Shown piece by piece: positions 33,214 to 45,672 of a stretch of DNA of 64,000 nucleotides. The number at the start of each line of letters is the position of its first letter. Positions within the stretch are counted from its first letter, which is position 1. The notes under the pieces were generated by a model, which worked only from the letters and a program-made list of their open reading frames with translations, ran no database searches and was not told the origin of the DNA. The stretch is from Aradus depressus (Eukaryota; Arthropoda; Insecta; Hemiptera; Aradidae), in assembly GCA_963662175.1 (NCBI GenBank), contig OY759226.1, positions 25,884,065-25,948,064 on the forward strand, read 5' to 3'. The position numbers were made by a program, and so were the translations under genes.

Positions 33214-34105
33214 TTTTTTTTTTTTTATTTACAAATAGCTATCCTAATATAGAGATAATGGCAATGTCAAAATGTCATGAGGGGAGAAATCACCCAGTGG
33301 TGACACTCCCTAGTCACTGTTTTTCTCTTGTTTATAGCTAATCACTGTCACTGTCACTGCTTCTGCTCAGGAGGTCTCTAGGCCATTGACGCTTAAGCCG
33401 TCGTTGGGGAAGTGTGGCAGAATGGAGGGCACGGACTAGAGGATTATTGTGGAAACTAAGAAGGGAAAATAATTTTTTATATTTGGATTTAGCGACTTCA
33501 GTGATGAAAGGTACGATAAGGTCAGTGTGAAGAGTTTTGTTGGAGACGTAGTAAGGAGCATTGACTATTGTACGAAGGATTTTGGATTGAAGGGATTGGA
33601 TGCGCTGGAGGGAAGCCTTGGTAGAACCCCAGAGTTCGTAAGTCCACATAGGTTTGAGTATTGCGTTGTATATAAGTCGTTTTGTTGTCAAAGTTAGTTT
33701 GGATCTCTAGTAGTCTTAGTAGAAGTTTATAACGTCTGTTCATTTCTTGTCTTTTCAGTCTCGTGTGAGGATTCCAAGTTAGTCGTTTGTCGAGTATGAG
33801 GCCTAGATAGCGGACTTCATTTTTTAAAGGGATGGGATTTTCGTTAAGGTACACTGGAGGGCAGGTATATTATCGACGAAGGGTGAAGACGATGTGAACT
33901 GATTTTGTGTCGTTCACCTTCACTCTCCACTTTTTGTACCAGGACTGAAGAGATATCAGGTGTTCTTCTAGGTGTCTAAATGATAGGACTGGGTCGGGAT
34001 GAGGAGAGAGGATTGCAGTATCATTTGCAAAGGTGTGCAGTTGTGTTGATGAATGGGTGAGGATATCAGCTGTGTATACTACCTTGTGGAACGCCAGCAT
34101 TTTGT
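33214..34105 (-). mobile_element. 5'-truncated, frameshifted jockey-like LINE with 12-bp target duplication
   Basis: Three minus-strand frames belong to one RT. FANDTAILS (34100-33870) is the mutated D-D motif. RYLGLILDKRLTWNPH (33854-33522) follows, then WTYELWGSTKASLQRIQSL to LHTDLIVPFITEV (33691-33338). The frames are broken by frameshifts. A T run on the plus strand (33214-33227) is the poly(A) tail. TTTTGAAAAACT repeats at 33202-33213 and 34106-34117. It is dead by frameshift and truncation. Confidence 0.88.
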
Positions 34106-34699
34106 TTTTGAAAAACTAAACTGTTAAATCACCATTGAGTAGCTAGGGTTGAACATGGAAAACAAACTACTAAAATCTAGAAACTCATAATAACAGGAAT
34201 ATATTTACATAAAATAAACAAAAAAAATACATACAATAAATGAACCTCGTGTCCACCATGGGCCTAAACGTTGAGTGTTCCACGACTCTTTCTAGTTCTT
34301 CTGCTATTATATCCTCTCTTGTTCTTCTTAGATCTTGTTTACCAGTTTACAGGACATAATTTGGGAAAGACAGTCACATAAGGCGACAAACATCAACAAA
34401 GCACATCAATAACATATGATTTAATTATCACAATCCCTGATAGCCGATAGATTCTCATCACCAATCTGAAAGTAGACAGGAGAACAGCGAAGTATTAAGT
34501 GACCATGGTGGGGAGGGGTGAGGGGGGGTAGTTAATGTGAAAAGTGATCCGGTGTCATTGGAGGGTGGTGTTGGTGTTAGCTGGGCAAACATACATGACG
34601 TGAGGGCAAACAGAGGGGGTGGACAGTTGGGCAACCGGCATCCTGCAACCATGGGGCAACCTGCAACCATGAGCTGATATTGGACGAGGATATCAAGGC

Positions 34700-35060
34700 G
34701 TTTTTTTTACTTGCCCGGCTATAGGAAGTTATGTAATCGATCAAAAATTCGATGTGGAAGTTTCAACGGAATTTCATGTTTTCCGACCCCTTGATTCCAA
34801 AATTGAGGGGGGGGGGGAGTCTTCGGTGAATCACGCACCCCAGATGAATTAACCAATTAACTTTTCGCTCCCCCTCCAAAACTGGTAAACCGTTTGCGCT
34901 AATATACATATGCTCCTAAATCCTTATACTAAATGTTGTGTCAATAAATTCATTACATCGGCAGTTATTAGGGTTTTTGAATTGGGCCCTCTCTGAACCA
35001 CCAGCCCTTCTCTGAAATTGGACAAGTTATGTCTTCATTGGGGTTTGAGTTTCAATATAT
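34700..35060. repeat. Family B, head and inverted tail
   Basis: 34706-34800 is the plus-oriented start (TTACTTGCCCGGCTATAGG). From 34815 the sequence is reverse-oriented (CTTCGGTGAATCACGCACC, GCAGTTATTAGGGTTTTTG). 34118-34700 holds no recognised feature. Confidence 0.7.
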
Positions 35061-35069
35061 GACATTTCA

Positions 35070-35915
35070 ATTAATTTATTTATTTTTATTTATTATATAT
35101 TTTTTATTTATTTATTTTTTGTCTTTTATTTATAAATATACAACTGTTGCTGGGGTGCAACAAACAGCATCTATGATGGTATTGATATGTTGGCGTGAAG
35201 GGAATGTGAGAGGAAGGCCACCCAGTGGTAGGTCCTCGGGACGAAAATTTATCTTAATTATTAGGACAAGCACAGAAGAAAAAGTAAATAAATAAATTAA
35301 ATAAAAAATAATTAAATAAAGAAAGAAAAAAATAAAGAAATATAAAATGAATTGAAAGACAATTTTGATGGATGGGTAGGAAAGATGATAAAAGTGAAGG
35401 GAAATAATGTAAAAAATAAAAATAAAATTAAGAACGAATAGGATTTAAGGTGGCAGTAAGTCGCGGTTCCATCTTCTCTTCAACCTTCGTGGGGGGTTTT
35501 GTGGTAAGTGTTGTGAAGATAAAGTACGTATTTCTGGGTTTGTATGAGTGTAAAGTTTTCTAAAAAAACGTATGTAAGTAGTTTGTATTGTGTCGGGTAC
35601 TGTGTGTGTATCATAAGATCGTTATGAAGTGTTTTGTTGTTTATGTATGGGGGGCACTGTGTTATCAGTCTGAGGGTTTTTGACTGAAACGCCTGAATTC
35701 GTTTGATGTTGGATGTTTTTGCTGAACCGTATATCTGTGATCCGTATTTCCATAATGGTCTCAGTAAGTAAGTGTAATAGTTCCGTTTTTGGGTCATGTC
35801 TAATTTTGATCGTCTACTTAGAAATCCGTAGAGTATTTTGAGTCGACGGTTCAGCGTGTTTCATGTGAGACGTGTGTGAGGGTTCCATGTCACTCTCTGG
35901 CGAAAAGATTATATT
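35070..35915 (-). mobile_element. 5'-truncated jockey-like LINE
   Basis: The minus-strand frame 35797-35480 encodes YGSQIYGSAKTSNIKRIQAF, then LHNDLMIHTQYPTQYKLL, the C-terminal part of the same RT family as 23600-24559. The 3' region shares the 'GCAACTGTTGC' and 'GAGAGGAAGGCCACCCAG' landmarks with that copy. The A/T-rich left end (35075-35130) replaces a clean poly(A). No clear target duplication was found. Confidence 0.78.
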
Positions 35916-36594
35916 TTATGGCAAACATTTCTTTAGCTGTAAGGTAAATTTTATACTATTGCAGAGATATTTTACTATTATGTAGAGATTTGTTTTAAAG
36001 TTATTGTTTATATTTGAATCACCCCTTTGATCACAGTAGTCCTTTAACCGCTAAGCTGTGTGGTTGGGGTAAGTTTTTTTATTGTCACTCTGTATCCTGA
36101 TGGTTTAAGATGTATACTTTCCATTATGTGTATATTATAGTTATTCTATCGTAGATGTACCACTGATGATGACGCTGTTGAAAACTGGTTCTGGTAGAGA
36201 TAATATTTTATTATAATTCTTCCAGAAGTGTCCTTTCGCGACGATATTTCGCGACGTTCGTATTTACTTCATATTAAATGTAGCTGGAGAATCGAAAAAA
36301 AAAATATCCTTTGCAACATATTTTGAACACGAAATTTCGTTGAAATAATAATCTGAGACCCTGGGAACTTTCCATCCCTTGTTAATATACCCTACGTCCA
36401 GGGTTGTTATAGGGAGGACAACCAGAGAGTCTGGGTCAACAGAATATATAGGGAATCAGTTTCTCAAATCTGATGTAGGCAGGACTTGGAGTATTGGCGA
36501 GGAGCCTAGACCAATTAATCTAGAGCCACCAATCTAACATATTGCCTCTTAGATATTTTAAATTATTTTTCCAAGTAAGATTTCAAAAGTTAGT
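35916..36594. other. Mostly unassigned; one degenerate hammerhead-like stretch
   Basis: At 36163-36200 CACTGATGATGACG and TTGAAAAC follow the CUGAUGA / GAAA order, with weak pairing. AGAAGTGTCCTTTCGCGACG then resembles the AACACTTCC context of the hammerhead-bearing repeat in reverse. Confidence 0.35.
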
Positions 36595-36875
36595 CATGCC
36601 CGAGCATTAACAACAAGGTCATATTGCCTACTACCAGAGAGCTCTTTCATTGCTCTGGTGGACATGAGCCCTACTCAACCGTTCAGGGGAGGGGGCTACA
36701 TTCAATCTGGTTTTTGCGAAAAATTAATTGATTAATTCGTTCTGGGGAAGTACGAACATCCCGAGTCTGTACCATGTCAAGTACTCGTTACAAACCCTTA
36801 CCCTAGGGAAATAAGCCTGGATAGACAAAATTTAGAATTCCCACAGTAGAGTCGGGCTCATGTCCATCAGACAGA
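36595..36875. mobile_element. Two SINE-1 scraps in opposite orientation
   Basis: 36595-36680 is minus (GCCCGAGCATTAACAACAAGG). 36755-36875 is plus (CCGAGTCTGTACCATGTC to GAGTCGGGCTCATGTCC). A family B end (CTGGGGAAGTAC) lies between them. Confidence 0.7.
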
Positions 36876-37179
36876 CATCATCAGATTCATTCCGTTGAAG
36901 ATTCGATCTCAGATTTATGCATGAAAACAATACTTCTTCAGACTTTTCTATTATTATTTATTTTTTTTGCATATTTACAATCGGCTACAAATAACCATAG
37001 GTAACTTTGATGACTGTTTGACCAAAATATAAAATAAATATAGGTCATTTGCTGCAACAGCGACATAACTCAAAAACTGAGATTTTCCAGGAGGAGCAAT
37101 TCAAACTTTTGACCTGTAATAACTTCGATGCATTCATTCGAAAATAACTTATCAGCATGTTTTATTGAAAGAATACAAT

Positions 37180-37386
37180 TTTTTTTATTTATTTATTTTT
37201 TGATTGGCCTCGGCAGACACCACACTAGCCATATCTGTTTGTTAGAAAGTTATTTTGCTACATCCATGGCTCCGGGAGGGAGTTCTATCTACGAAATAAA
37301 TCTCACCTCCCGGACGGGGGATTCGAACCCGCAAACTAAGGTGAGACCATGCGACCAAAGCCCTACGCCCTAGCCCGCACGGCTCC
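37180..37386 (-). mobile_element. tRNA-derived SINE (SINE-2) with 12-bp target duplication
   Basis: This is the reverse-orientation copy of the 27523-27742 element. It has box B (GGGATTCGAACCC on the plus strand), the same body (GGGAGTTCTATCTACGAAA) and a T-rich left end. AAAGAATACAAT is duplicated at 37168-37179 and 37387-37398. Confidence 0.9.
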
Positions 37387-37764
37387 AAAGAATACAATAT
37401 AAAAGAAGATAAAATGTACAGTACCAGCTGTAGGGGCCTTGCTGAGGTTTCTCCCTTAACCTCATAACTACCCTCACTTTGAATTATGACATTCTTACAG
37501 CAATAATTGTTTTCTCGGCGAGCAGTTGTAGCACAGAGGTGTCGTTCTACCCGCTAAAAGTATATGTGAGAATCCTTCTTCCTATGCCCATAACTCAAAA
37601 ACGCCCATTTTTTAGTAATGTCGTTGTTGAGCGATATGTACACAAATTAATAAGAAGCAGAGACAAAAATAATAATAATATAAAGTTAAAACTCATTAAA
37701 ATAATATAAAATAAATGGTTAATGATAAAATAAATACATAATGAAAACGCAAGAAAACAGGAGC

Positions 37765-38195
37765 GCTCTAGTAGTAGGCGATATGACCGCGTAGCTAAAG
37801 CCCGGGCATGAGTCACAATAACTCACCAACAGACAGATATCATGATCAAAACGTGTTCACGGAACCTTGAAACGTGACATTTCATTGAAACTTCCATCTC
37901 GGATTTTCTCACTATTTTTTTTATTTTGCAAGTTTACAATTCGCAACAAATAACCTTATATAAATCTAATGACAGCCCTTAGTTTATTTTTTCTGGGAGG
38001 TAAAATAAACTTAAGCTCGCCGTCCTACGGATGGGAAGTTAAGTGATGATCCCGAAGCCTTGTACGATGTCAGGTACTCGTTAAAGACCCCCTATTCTAT
38101 GTGAATAAAAATGTATGTTCACCAGAGTGACGAAAGAGCACTCTGCTAGTAAGCGATATGACCTCGTAGCTAAAGCCCGGGCATGAGTAATAATA
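37765..38195 (+). mobile_element. SINE-1 fragments, two, same orientation
   Basis: 37762-37815 is a 3' end (GTAGTAGGCGATATGACCG). 37975-38195 is a body copy lacking the tRNA head (CGCCGTCCTACGGATGGG to GGGCATGAGTAAT). Confidence 0.75.
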
Positions 38196-38759
38196 ACTAA
38201 CAACTGTTCGACTACAATATACAGTATGTACAAAATAATAAATGAAGATGAAACTAAATAAATAAATTAAAATAAATGGACAATGATAAAATAAAAAAAG
38301 GGCGTAAGTCTCAATAACTAAATCGAAAACTGTAGAAATAAGGGTGAGAATGGAGGTGATTGATTTTAGGGTTTAGTAGGTCGAAGACTGTAACCCTTAA
38401 AAGGGTGTGTTTGACGTCTGTCTGTATTTTTTAATGGTAAGTTAGTGACAGAATAATTGATACTAGACATGAGTCTGGAGCCTTGAACAAAAACATTTCC
38501 GACATTTCCATCAAGAGTGAAAAACAAACACCAGATGTAAAAGGTATATTTGCAACTTTTTTGAAATGGTTAGTAGAGGAATGACGGCATAAGTATGACG
38601 CAGAAAGCACCTGAAGGATGGCTGTTTCTAGTTTGGCGCCGCTCCAAATTCTCCTTCCTATGTAATTATAGATCTGACAGTTTTGAAAATGCTTCTCCCT
38701 GACCCCTCCCCTCCCCCCCCCCCCCCACCCTGTCAGATCTGACATTTCAAAAAAGTCAG
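38196..38759. other. No recognised gene
   Basis: A minus frame (38745-38431) has no domain and includes a C-rich run read as glycines. Otherwise unassigned. Confidence 0.5.
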
Positions 38760-39520
38760 TAAATCACCAGCTATAAACTTCCCCAACATGAATTATTTTG
38801 TAATCAAATAAGTTTCCGCTCTTCCTATATACGTAGTATAGCTAGGCTAGTTACGTAATCTGTGATAAGTTCGATCAGTTGAGTTTAGACTGGAATTTCA
38901 TTTTTTCAGCCCTTGTGATTCCAAAAATGAAGAAAAAAAAATGCTCTCTGTTTGTGTGTAATCGGCAACATAATTCGGCGTTGAGTTTTAACCGGAATTT
39001 TCAAAAATTGAAAATTGAAAAAAAAATAGTAACCCCTCCAAAACCAGTCGATCGCTTGCGTTAATATTCAACAGTTGACTTACAGACTACATTTAGGGGC
39101 TCCTAAATTCATTACATCATCAGTTATTAGGGTTTTTTGAATTGAGATCCCTTACCTGAACGCCCTTTTGGTGATTCCACTGAAAATTTTTAAATGTCGT
39201 CCTTATGGGTTTTTGTATTTACATATGAAATTTTGTATCGATACGTACATTACAACAGCAGTTGTTACGAGTCGTTGATTCTTTCCTCTAATCTTTCTTC
39301 CCTTCGGCCGATTTTGCTGCAAATCGATTGGTGTGAAAAAAATTTGTGTCGATATATTCTTTCTATCGGCAGCTATCTTGTTCACCGACAAACACAGAAA
39401 GAAATACATTTTTTTTTTTATATTTGGAATCTGGAGGTCAAAAAACATGAAATTCTGTTGAAAACTCCGCACCGAATTTTTGACCGATTACATAACTTCC
39501 CCTATACTTCGTAGCTGCGG
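38760..39520 (-). repeat. Family B, two joined fragments
   Basis: 38760-39030 mixes both orientations. 39030-39520 is a clean reverse copy (CATTACATCATCAGTTATTA, GATATATTCTTTCTATCGGC, TTGACCGATTACATAACTTC, CTATACTTCGTAGCTG). An 18-base C-rich run lies at 38709-38726. Confidence 0.75.
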
Positions 39521-39529
39521 ACGTAAAAA

Positions 39530-39780
39530 CATCGATATCTGTCTGTATTTGTGTGTGTCGGTGAACACGATAACTCTCAATAAGATGAATGTATCGACAC
39601 GAAATTTTTTAAGTATATCCAGAACCCTTTAAGGACGGCGCCTATTGATTTTCAGCTAATTCGGCCATAGGGAAGGAGGGATTAGGGGCGGCTTAGCACG
39701 AAAACGTTTAATAACTGCCGATAGAATGAATGTATCGAAATTTTATATGTGTGACCTGATCCCCATAAAGACTGAAAAAA
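39530..39780 (+). repeat. Family B fragment, head to head with the previous copy
   Basis: AACACGATAACTCTCAATAA, TTTTCAGCTAATTCGGCC and GAATGAATGTATCGAAATTT. Confidence 0.72.
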
Positions 39781-39782
39781 TA

Positions 39783-39925
39783 GCTCCCCGTCCTTCGGAC
39801 GTTGAGCGATGGTACCGAACCTGTACAATATCAGGTACCTACTTTTTAAAGTCCCTTCCCTGGATTAATATACAGCAGAGTTAAGTTCATGCCGCGTAGT
39901 TAAAGCCCGGGTGATAGTCACATCT
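39783..39925 (+). mobile_element. SINE-1, degraded body
   Basis: CCCGTCCTTCGGACGTTGAG and GTTAAAGCCCGGGTGATAG remain; much of the middle is lost. Confidence 0.65.
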
Positions 39926-40479
39926 TTTCCACACAATTTTATATCAGAAACAGACACGATGCGTACAGAGAGCGGATTCCAGATATTTCTTGTGAAAAAT
40001 CCAAATATCGACCTGGAAATCAAGGAAATATTTTCTACTTCCTATTTTATTGCAGACAATCCTTCGGGAAAATATCTTCAGTTTTCATTTTCACTACTTA
40101 TTTTCACAACCTGCAAAGTACAATAATAGGCAAAGCCCGTCCTTCGCGCCTGGCGGAACTACGTTCATTTTTCCGTTTGGAGTAGCGATTTCATTTAACC
40201 GGCAGGCAACATTGGTTAAGCGGGAGTCCATAATATTTTCTGTAATAATTTCTAAATTATTTCCATTTCACAACAGTCATTGTTTATAATTAAAATTTGT
40301 TTGTGTTTCATTCAAAATTTAAATTGAACGACAAAAGGATTGTCTGTGTGACATCATGAAAGGCATACGACACAACCTGAATAGCGGCAACAGACATCAA
40401 CTCATATTTGGTCAACTGGGGGATGACAGAGAAATGGTCAAAGGGTACCACGCAATCAGTTAAATATCTACACATATTT

Positions 40480-41075
40480 TTCATTTCCTCAGCTAAACGG
40501 AGTATAGGGGAAGTTATGTAATCGGTCGAAAATTCGATGAGGAGTTTTCGAAAGAATTTCGTGTTTGACGACGACACCTATGGTTTTTCAGTCAAATTGA
40601 CCAAAAGAAAGGGAACGTTTAGCAAAAAAACTCTAATAACTGCCGAAAGAATAAATGTATCAACATCACGAAATTTTATATAAGTGATCAAAACCCCATA
40701 AGGACATAACTTATTGCATTTCAGCCAAATAGTCAAAGAGGAGGGGGGTTGCGGGAGGCTTAGCTTAGAAACTGTAATAACTGCCGTTGTGATGAATGTA
40801 TCCATAAGAAATTTCATTTGTCAACCCCATAAGGACGACACTTACTAATTTTCAGCAGAATCGGCAGAAGGAAAGGAGGTGATCAGGGGGGGCTTAAAAA
40901 GCCCAATAACTGCCGATATAATGACTGTATCGACATGAAATTTGATATTTAAACTCAAAACCCAATGAGGACATAACCTGTCAAGTTTCAGCTATATCGG
41001 CTGAAGGAAAGGTAGGTTCAGAGGAGGGTGTTCAATTGAAGAACCCCGAAGTCATGTGTGAATCCACATCTTATC
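40480..41075 (+). repeat. Family B copy
   Basis: CCTCAGCTAAACGGAGTATA, GTTATGTAATCGGTCG and four modules with AACTGCCGA-type starts. 39926-40479 shows no recognised feature. Confidence 0.78.
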
Positions 41076-41086
41076 AACATGAAATT

Positions 41087-41433
41087 AAAGGGCGCCGGTA
41101 GCTCAGTGGTGAGCGTGCTTGACTTCTGAGCTCAAGATTGTGGGTTCGAAACCCGGCCAAGGCCCTTAGTTTATTTTATCTGGGAGATAAAATAAACTTA
41201 AGCACGCCGTCCTTCGGATGGGACGTTAAGCGATGGTCCCGAGCCTGTACGATCAGGTACTCGTTAAAGATCCCTACCCTAGGTGAATAAAAATTTAGGG
41301 TAGGCAAAATTTAGGACTTCCACAGTAGAGTCGGGCTCATATCCACCAGAGTGACGAAAGAGCGCTCTGGTAGTAGGCGATATGACCTCATAGTTAAAGC
41401 CCGGGCATGAGTCATAAAACCTGAACCTAACCT
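41087..41433 (+). mobile_element. SINE-1, full-length, 11-bp target duplication
   Basis: A complete copy ending CCTGAACCTAACCT. AACATGAAATT is duplicated at 41076-41086 and 41434-41444. It is inserted in family B sequence. Confidence 0.94.
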
Positions 41434-41454
41434 AACATGAAATTGTATGTGAAT

Positions 41455-41835
41455 CTAAAATTTATAGAAATAACTTTTCCAAATTGAGAATAGGCCAGTG
41501 ATGACCTATAAGAACGACACCTACAATTTTTCAGTCAAATCGGCCGAAAGAAAGAAGAGGATCAGAGGAGGAGATTCCAAAAACCCTAATAACTACCGAA
41601 ATGAAAAAAATTTGATATGAAGATTCAGAAATCCCTTTGTTAGTTAACTAATAATTTTAAGCCGAATATTTTGATTGATTTTAGTACAAAAAAATAGTTG
41701 ATTAATGCGCGCTGAGGAAGTATATTGCTGGTGATTCACCGAAAACATGAAATTCTGTTGAAAACTTAACATCGAATTTCTGATCGATCACCTATCCGTG
41801 TACTTCGTATAACTGGGAAAATAAAGATTGTAAAA
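41455..41835. repeat. Family B fragments flanking a shared end
   Basis: 41500-41735 is plus-oriented, ending GCTGAGGAAGTATATTGCTG. 41740-41835 is reverse (GATCGATCACCTATCCGTG, ACTTCGTATAACTGGG). 41836-42499 is unassigned: a GC-moderate stretch, a TA run at 42160 and AT-rich sequence. Confidence 0.65.
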
Positions 41836-42499
41836 GAAAGTTGGAAAGGTACTTCTTGGAGGGTTCTTCTGACCAAGACGTTGATCTATGTTCGTCTTGA
41901 GTCTGGAGCAGCATTGTCCATTTATCACTGGGCTGGGGGCGGCTCAAGAAGCTCGAAATGAGAGGCGGAGAAGAATTAATGGAGATGATATCTTAATGTA
42001 ATGTCTGGAGAAGACTTGTCTGGCAGGAGGGGAGATAAAGAATCTAAGAACCTGGAGATTCCTATTTAATTGTATCTATTAATCTGTCCAGTGATTAGCG
42101 GCTCAGTGAGGCCCTTCTCCAGTCACATCCCCGATTCTGAACAGTTCCTTTGGTTCATAATATATATATATATATATTTTTTTTTTTAATTTTATTTTAT
42201 TTATTCTACAATCTGTTTAAAAACAATAACAATAAGCAGAAGTGATGACTAAGATGGCATTATAAAATAATAAATAATACAAAATATTTGAAACATAATA
42301 AGAAGGAAAAAAAGAAATGAATAATACAAAATAGTAGCAAACATATACAAAAATAATAAACAGAATACATAATAAATCAATGGTAGATGAATAAACAGAA
42401 AGCATAAAATAAAAGAGATACAACAAAAAAAATATAAAAAATAATAAAAAATAAAATAAAAAATAATTTATAATAAAATAAATAAAAAAATATAAGAAA

Positions 42500-44797
42500 C
42501 TGGACGAGGACAGCACCAGTAGGACTCCCGCACACTGCCATATACCACTCTCCAACTAGTGGAGAGGGGAGGAGGCGGCGGGAGACCAGCGCCGACCCTC
42601 CCACCACACTGCCCAACCATCCACTGTCCAGCAGTAGAGGACAGCACCAGTAGGACTCCCGCACACTGCCATATACCACTCTCCAACTAGGGGAGAGGGG
42701 AGGAGGCGGCGGGAGACCAGCGCCGACCCTCCCACCACACTGCCCAACCATCCACTGTCCAGCAGTAGAGGACAGCACCAGTAGGACTGCAGCACACTGC
42801 CATATACCACTCTCCAACTAGGGGAGAGGGGAGGAGGCGGCGGGAGACCAGCGCCGACCCTCCCACCACACTGCCCAACCATCCACTGTCCAGCAGTCGA
42901 GGACAGCACCAGTAGGACTCCCGCACACTGCCATATACCACTCTCCAACTAGGGGAGAGGGGAGGAGGCGGCGGGAGACCAGCGCCGACCCTCCCACCAC
43001 ACTGCCCAACCATCCACTGTCCAGCAGTAGAGGACAGCACCAGTAGGACTCCAGCACACTGCCATATACCACTCTCCAACTAGGGGAGAGGGGAGGAGGC
43101 GGCGGGAGACCAGCGCCGACCCTCCCACCACACTGCCCAACCATCCACTGTCCAGCAGTAGAGGACAGCACCAGTAGGACTCCCGCACACTGCCATATAC
43201 CACTCTCCAACTAGGGGAGAGGGGAGGAGGCGGCGGGAGACCAGCGCCGACCCTCCCACCACACTGCCCAACCATCCACTGTCCAGCAGTAGAGGACAGC
43301 ACCAGTAGGACTCCAGCACACTGCCATATACCACTCTCCAACTAGGGGAGAGGGGAGGAGGCGGCGGGAGACCAGCGCCGACCCTCCCACCACACTGCCC
43401 AACCATCCACTGTCCAGCAGTAGAGGACAGCACCAGTAGGACTCCCGCACACTGCCATATACCACTCTCCAACTAGGGGAGAGGGGAGGAGGCGGCGGGA
43501 GACCAGCGCCGACCCTCCCACCACACTGCCCAACCATCCACTGTCCAGCAGTAGAGGACAGCACCAGTAGGACTCCCGCACACTGCCATATACCACTCTC
43601 CAACTAGGGGAGAGGGGAGGAGGCGGCGGGAGACCAGCGCCGACCCTCCCACCACACTGCCCAACCAGCCACTGTCCAGCAGTAGAGGACAGCACCAGTA
43701 GGACTCCCGCACACTGCCATATACCACTCTCCAACTAGGGGAGAGGGGAGGAGGCGGCGGGAGACCAGCGCCGACCCTCCCACCACACTGCCCAACCATC
43801 CACTGTCCAGCAGTAGAGGACAGCACCAGTAGGACTCCCGCACACTGCCATATACCACTCTCCAACTAGGGGAGAGGGGAGGAGGCGGCGGGAGACCAGC
43901 GCCGACCCTCCCACCACACTGCCCAACCAGCCACTGTCCAGCAGTAGAGGACAGCACCAGTAGGACTCCCGCACACTGCCATATACCACTCTCCAACTAG
44001 GGGAGAGGGGAGGAGGCGGCGGGAGACCTGCGCCGACCCTCCCACCACACTGCCCAACCATCCACTGTCCAGCAGTAGAGGACAGCACCAGTAGGACTCC
44101 CGCACACTGCCATATACCACTCTCCAACTAGGGGAGAGGGGAGGAGGCGGCGGGAGACCAGCGCCGACCCTCCCACCACACTGCCCAACCATCCACTGTC
44201 CAGCAGTAGAGGACAGCACCAGTAGGACTCCCGCACACTGCCATATACCACTCTCCAACTAGGGGAGAGGGGAGGAGGCGGCGGGAGACCAGCGCCGACC
44301 CTCCCACCACACTGCCCAACCATCCACTGTCCAGCAGTAGAGGACAGCACCAGTAGGACTCCCGCACACTGCCATATACCACTCTCCAACTAGGGGAGAG
44401 GGGAGGAGGCGGCGGGAGACCAGCGCCGACCCTCCCACCACACTGCCCAACCATCCACTGTCCAGCAGTAGAGGACAGCACCAGTAGGACTCCCGCACAC
44501 TGCCATATACCACTCTCCAACTAGGGGAGAGGGGAGGAGGCGGCGGGAGACCAGCGCCGACCCTCCCACCACACTGCCCAACCATCCACTGTCCAGCAGT
44601 AGAGGACAGCACCAGTAGGACTCCCGCACACTGCCATATACCACTCTCCAACTAGGGGAGAGGGGAGGAGGCGGCGGGAGACCAGCGCCGACCCTCCCAC
44701 CACACTGCCCAACCATCCACTGTCCAGCAGTAGAGGACAGCACCAGTAGGACTCCCGCACACTGCCATATACCACTCTCCAATTAGTGGAGAGGGGA
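42500..44797. repeat. 131-bp GC-rich minisatellite, about 17.5 copies
   Basis: Any landmark recurs every 131 bp. For example, the minus-strand ATGGAG recurs from 42555 to 44782, which is 2227 bp or exactly 17 x 131, with no insertion or deletion. Units differ by rare substitutions: TCCCGC or TCCAGC near GGACT, CCATCC or CCAGCC, and single changes near 42785, 42898, 44028 and 44242. The first and last units both carry AGTGGAGAGG where inner units have AGGGGAGAGG. The flanks are AT-rich. Because 131 is not a multiple of three and the unit holds one stop, overlapping frames of 130 codons appear on the minus strand. They have no recognisable domain and are not treated as genes. Confidence 0.97.
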
Positions 44798-45269
44798 GGA
44801 AAAAAATTTAGCACAGAGATAGAGTGTGGTGGCCCAATTATAGACGTGAAGTATACAAAGTAGAATTTTGATTCTGGGGTTAATTTCAGGGGGTGAAATG
44901 GGGAATGAAAAAAAAAAAAAAAATTCAAGGGCATCGTGTAGGGTGTCAAATGAAAGATTATTGAAGCACGAATTCAACAATATATATGTTGTATTTTTAA
45001 AAATGTTCTCAAACGTTTTTCGAGAAAAACTCTTAAAAATTGCTGTCCCCCACTGTTATCACCAAAAGGATCGCTCAGAAAAATCTGAAAAAAATCATAA
45101 ACGTTGATAATTAGGTGTAGATTGAGCCAAAATTATCAGGATTTAATTGTTTATTTCCTTATATAGCTGAACCATTGGTTAAATTGTTTATAATTTAAGT
45201 TGGGGGCTGATGGCACGGAATACCAATTGTGCAAGTATAGTTTGCACTTGACCGATTCAATATGGTAAT

Positions 45270-45445
45270 GGCCTATACACAAAAATTCGTTCTGGGGAAG
45301 TACTTTGTGATTCACTGACGAAATTTGGTTTTTCATATTTGGAAACTGGATGTCGGAGAATATGAAATTCCTTTGAAAGTTCAACATCAAATTTTTGACC
45401 GATTACATAACTTCCTCTATACTATGTTTATAGGTTAGGAAGTTA
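45270..45445 (-). repeat. Family B fragment next to the LTR element
   Basis: AAATTCGTTCTGGGGAAGTA, TTTGACCGATTACATAACTT and TATAGGTTAGGAAGTTAAA. 44798-45269 has an A run and no recognised feature. Confidence 0.65.
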
Positions 45446-45536
45446 AATTTAATAATGAGTCGACTCCAATTGAACCTTGTTCGACGGGATCATGAAGAGA
45501 TTCAATCTGAGATATTGGATCGTACCTAATCGGGTT

Positions 45537-45672
45537 TATTAGGGCTTGCATAAATTAATATTTGGAAAATTGTTTAACATAACTGTTCTGTGTATTTTTA
45601 ACTTCTGATTCAAAACATATACATATGCTACTAATAATTATTATTAATAGCATATGGGTATTAAACATAACA
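45537..45672 (-). repeat. 3' LTR of the Ty3/gypsy element
   Basis: On the minus strand it begins TGTTATGTTTAATACCC and ends GCAAGCCCTAATA. It is identical to 49620-49755. At 136 bp it is very short for an LTR. It contains an AT-rich palindromic stretch (TAATAATTATTATTA) and CATATG motifs that could be promoter or processing sequence, but I cannot assign a TATA box with certainty. Confidence 0.93.

Noticed and set aside
42377..42817. Series of 130-146-codon frames in the minisatellite
   Set aside because: They are forced by a 131-bp GC-rich unit with one stop and show no domain or start-site context.
42500..44797. CRISPR array
   Set aside because: Repeats are contiguous 131-bp units without unique spacers, in a eukaryotic intron.
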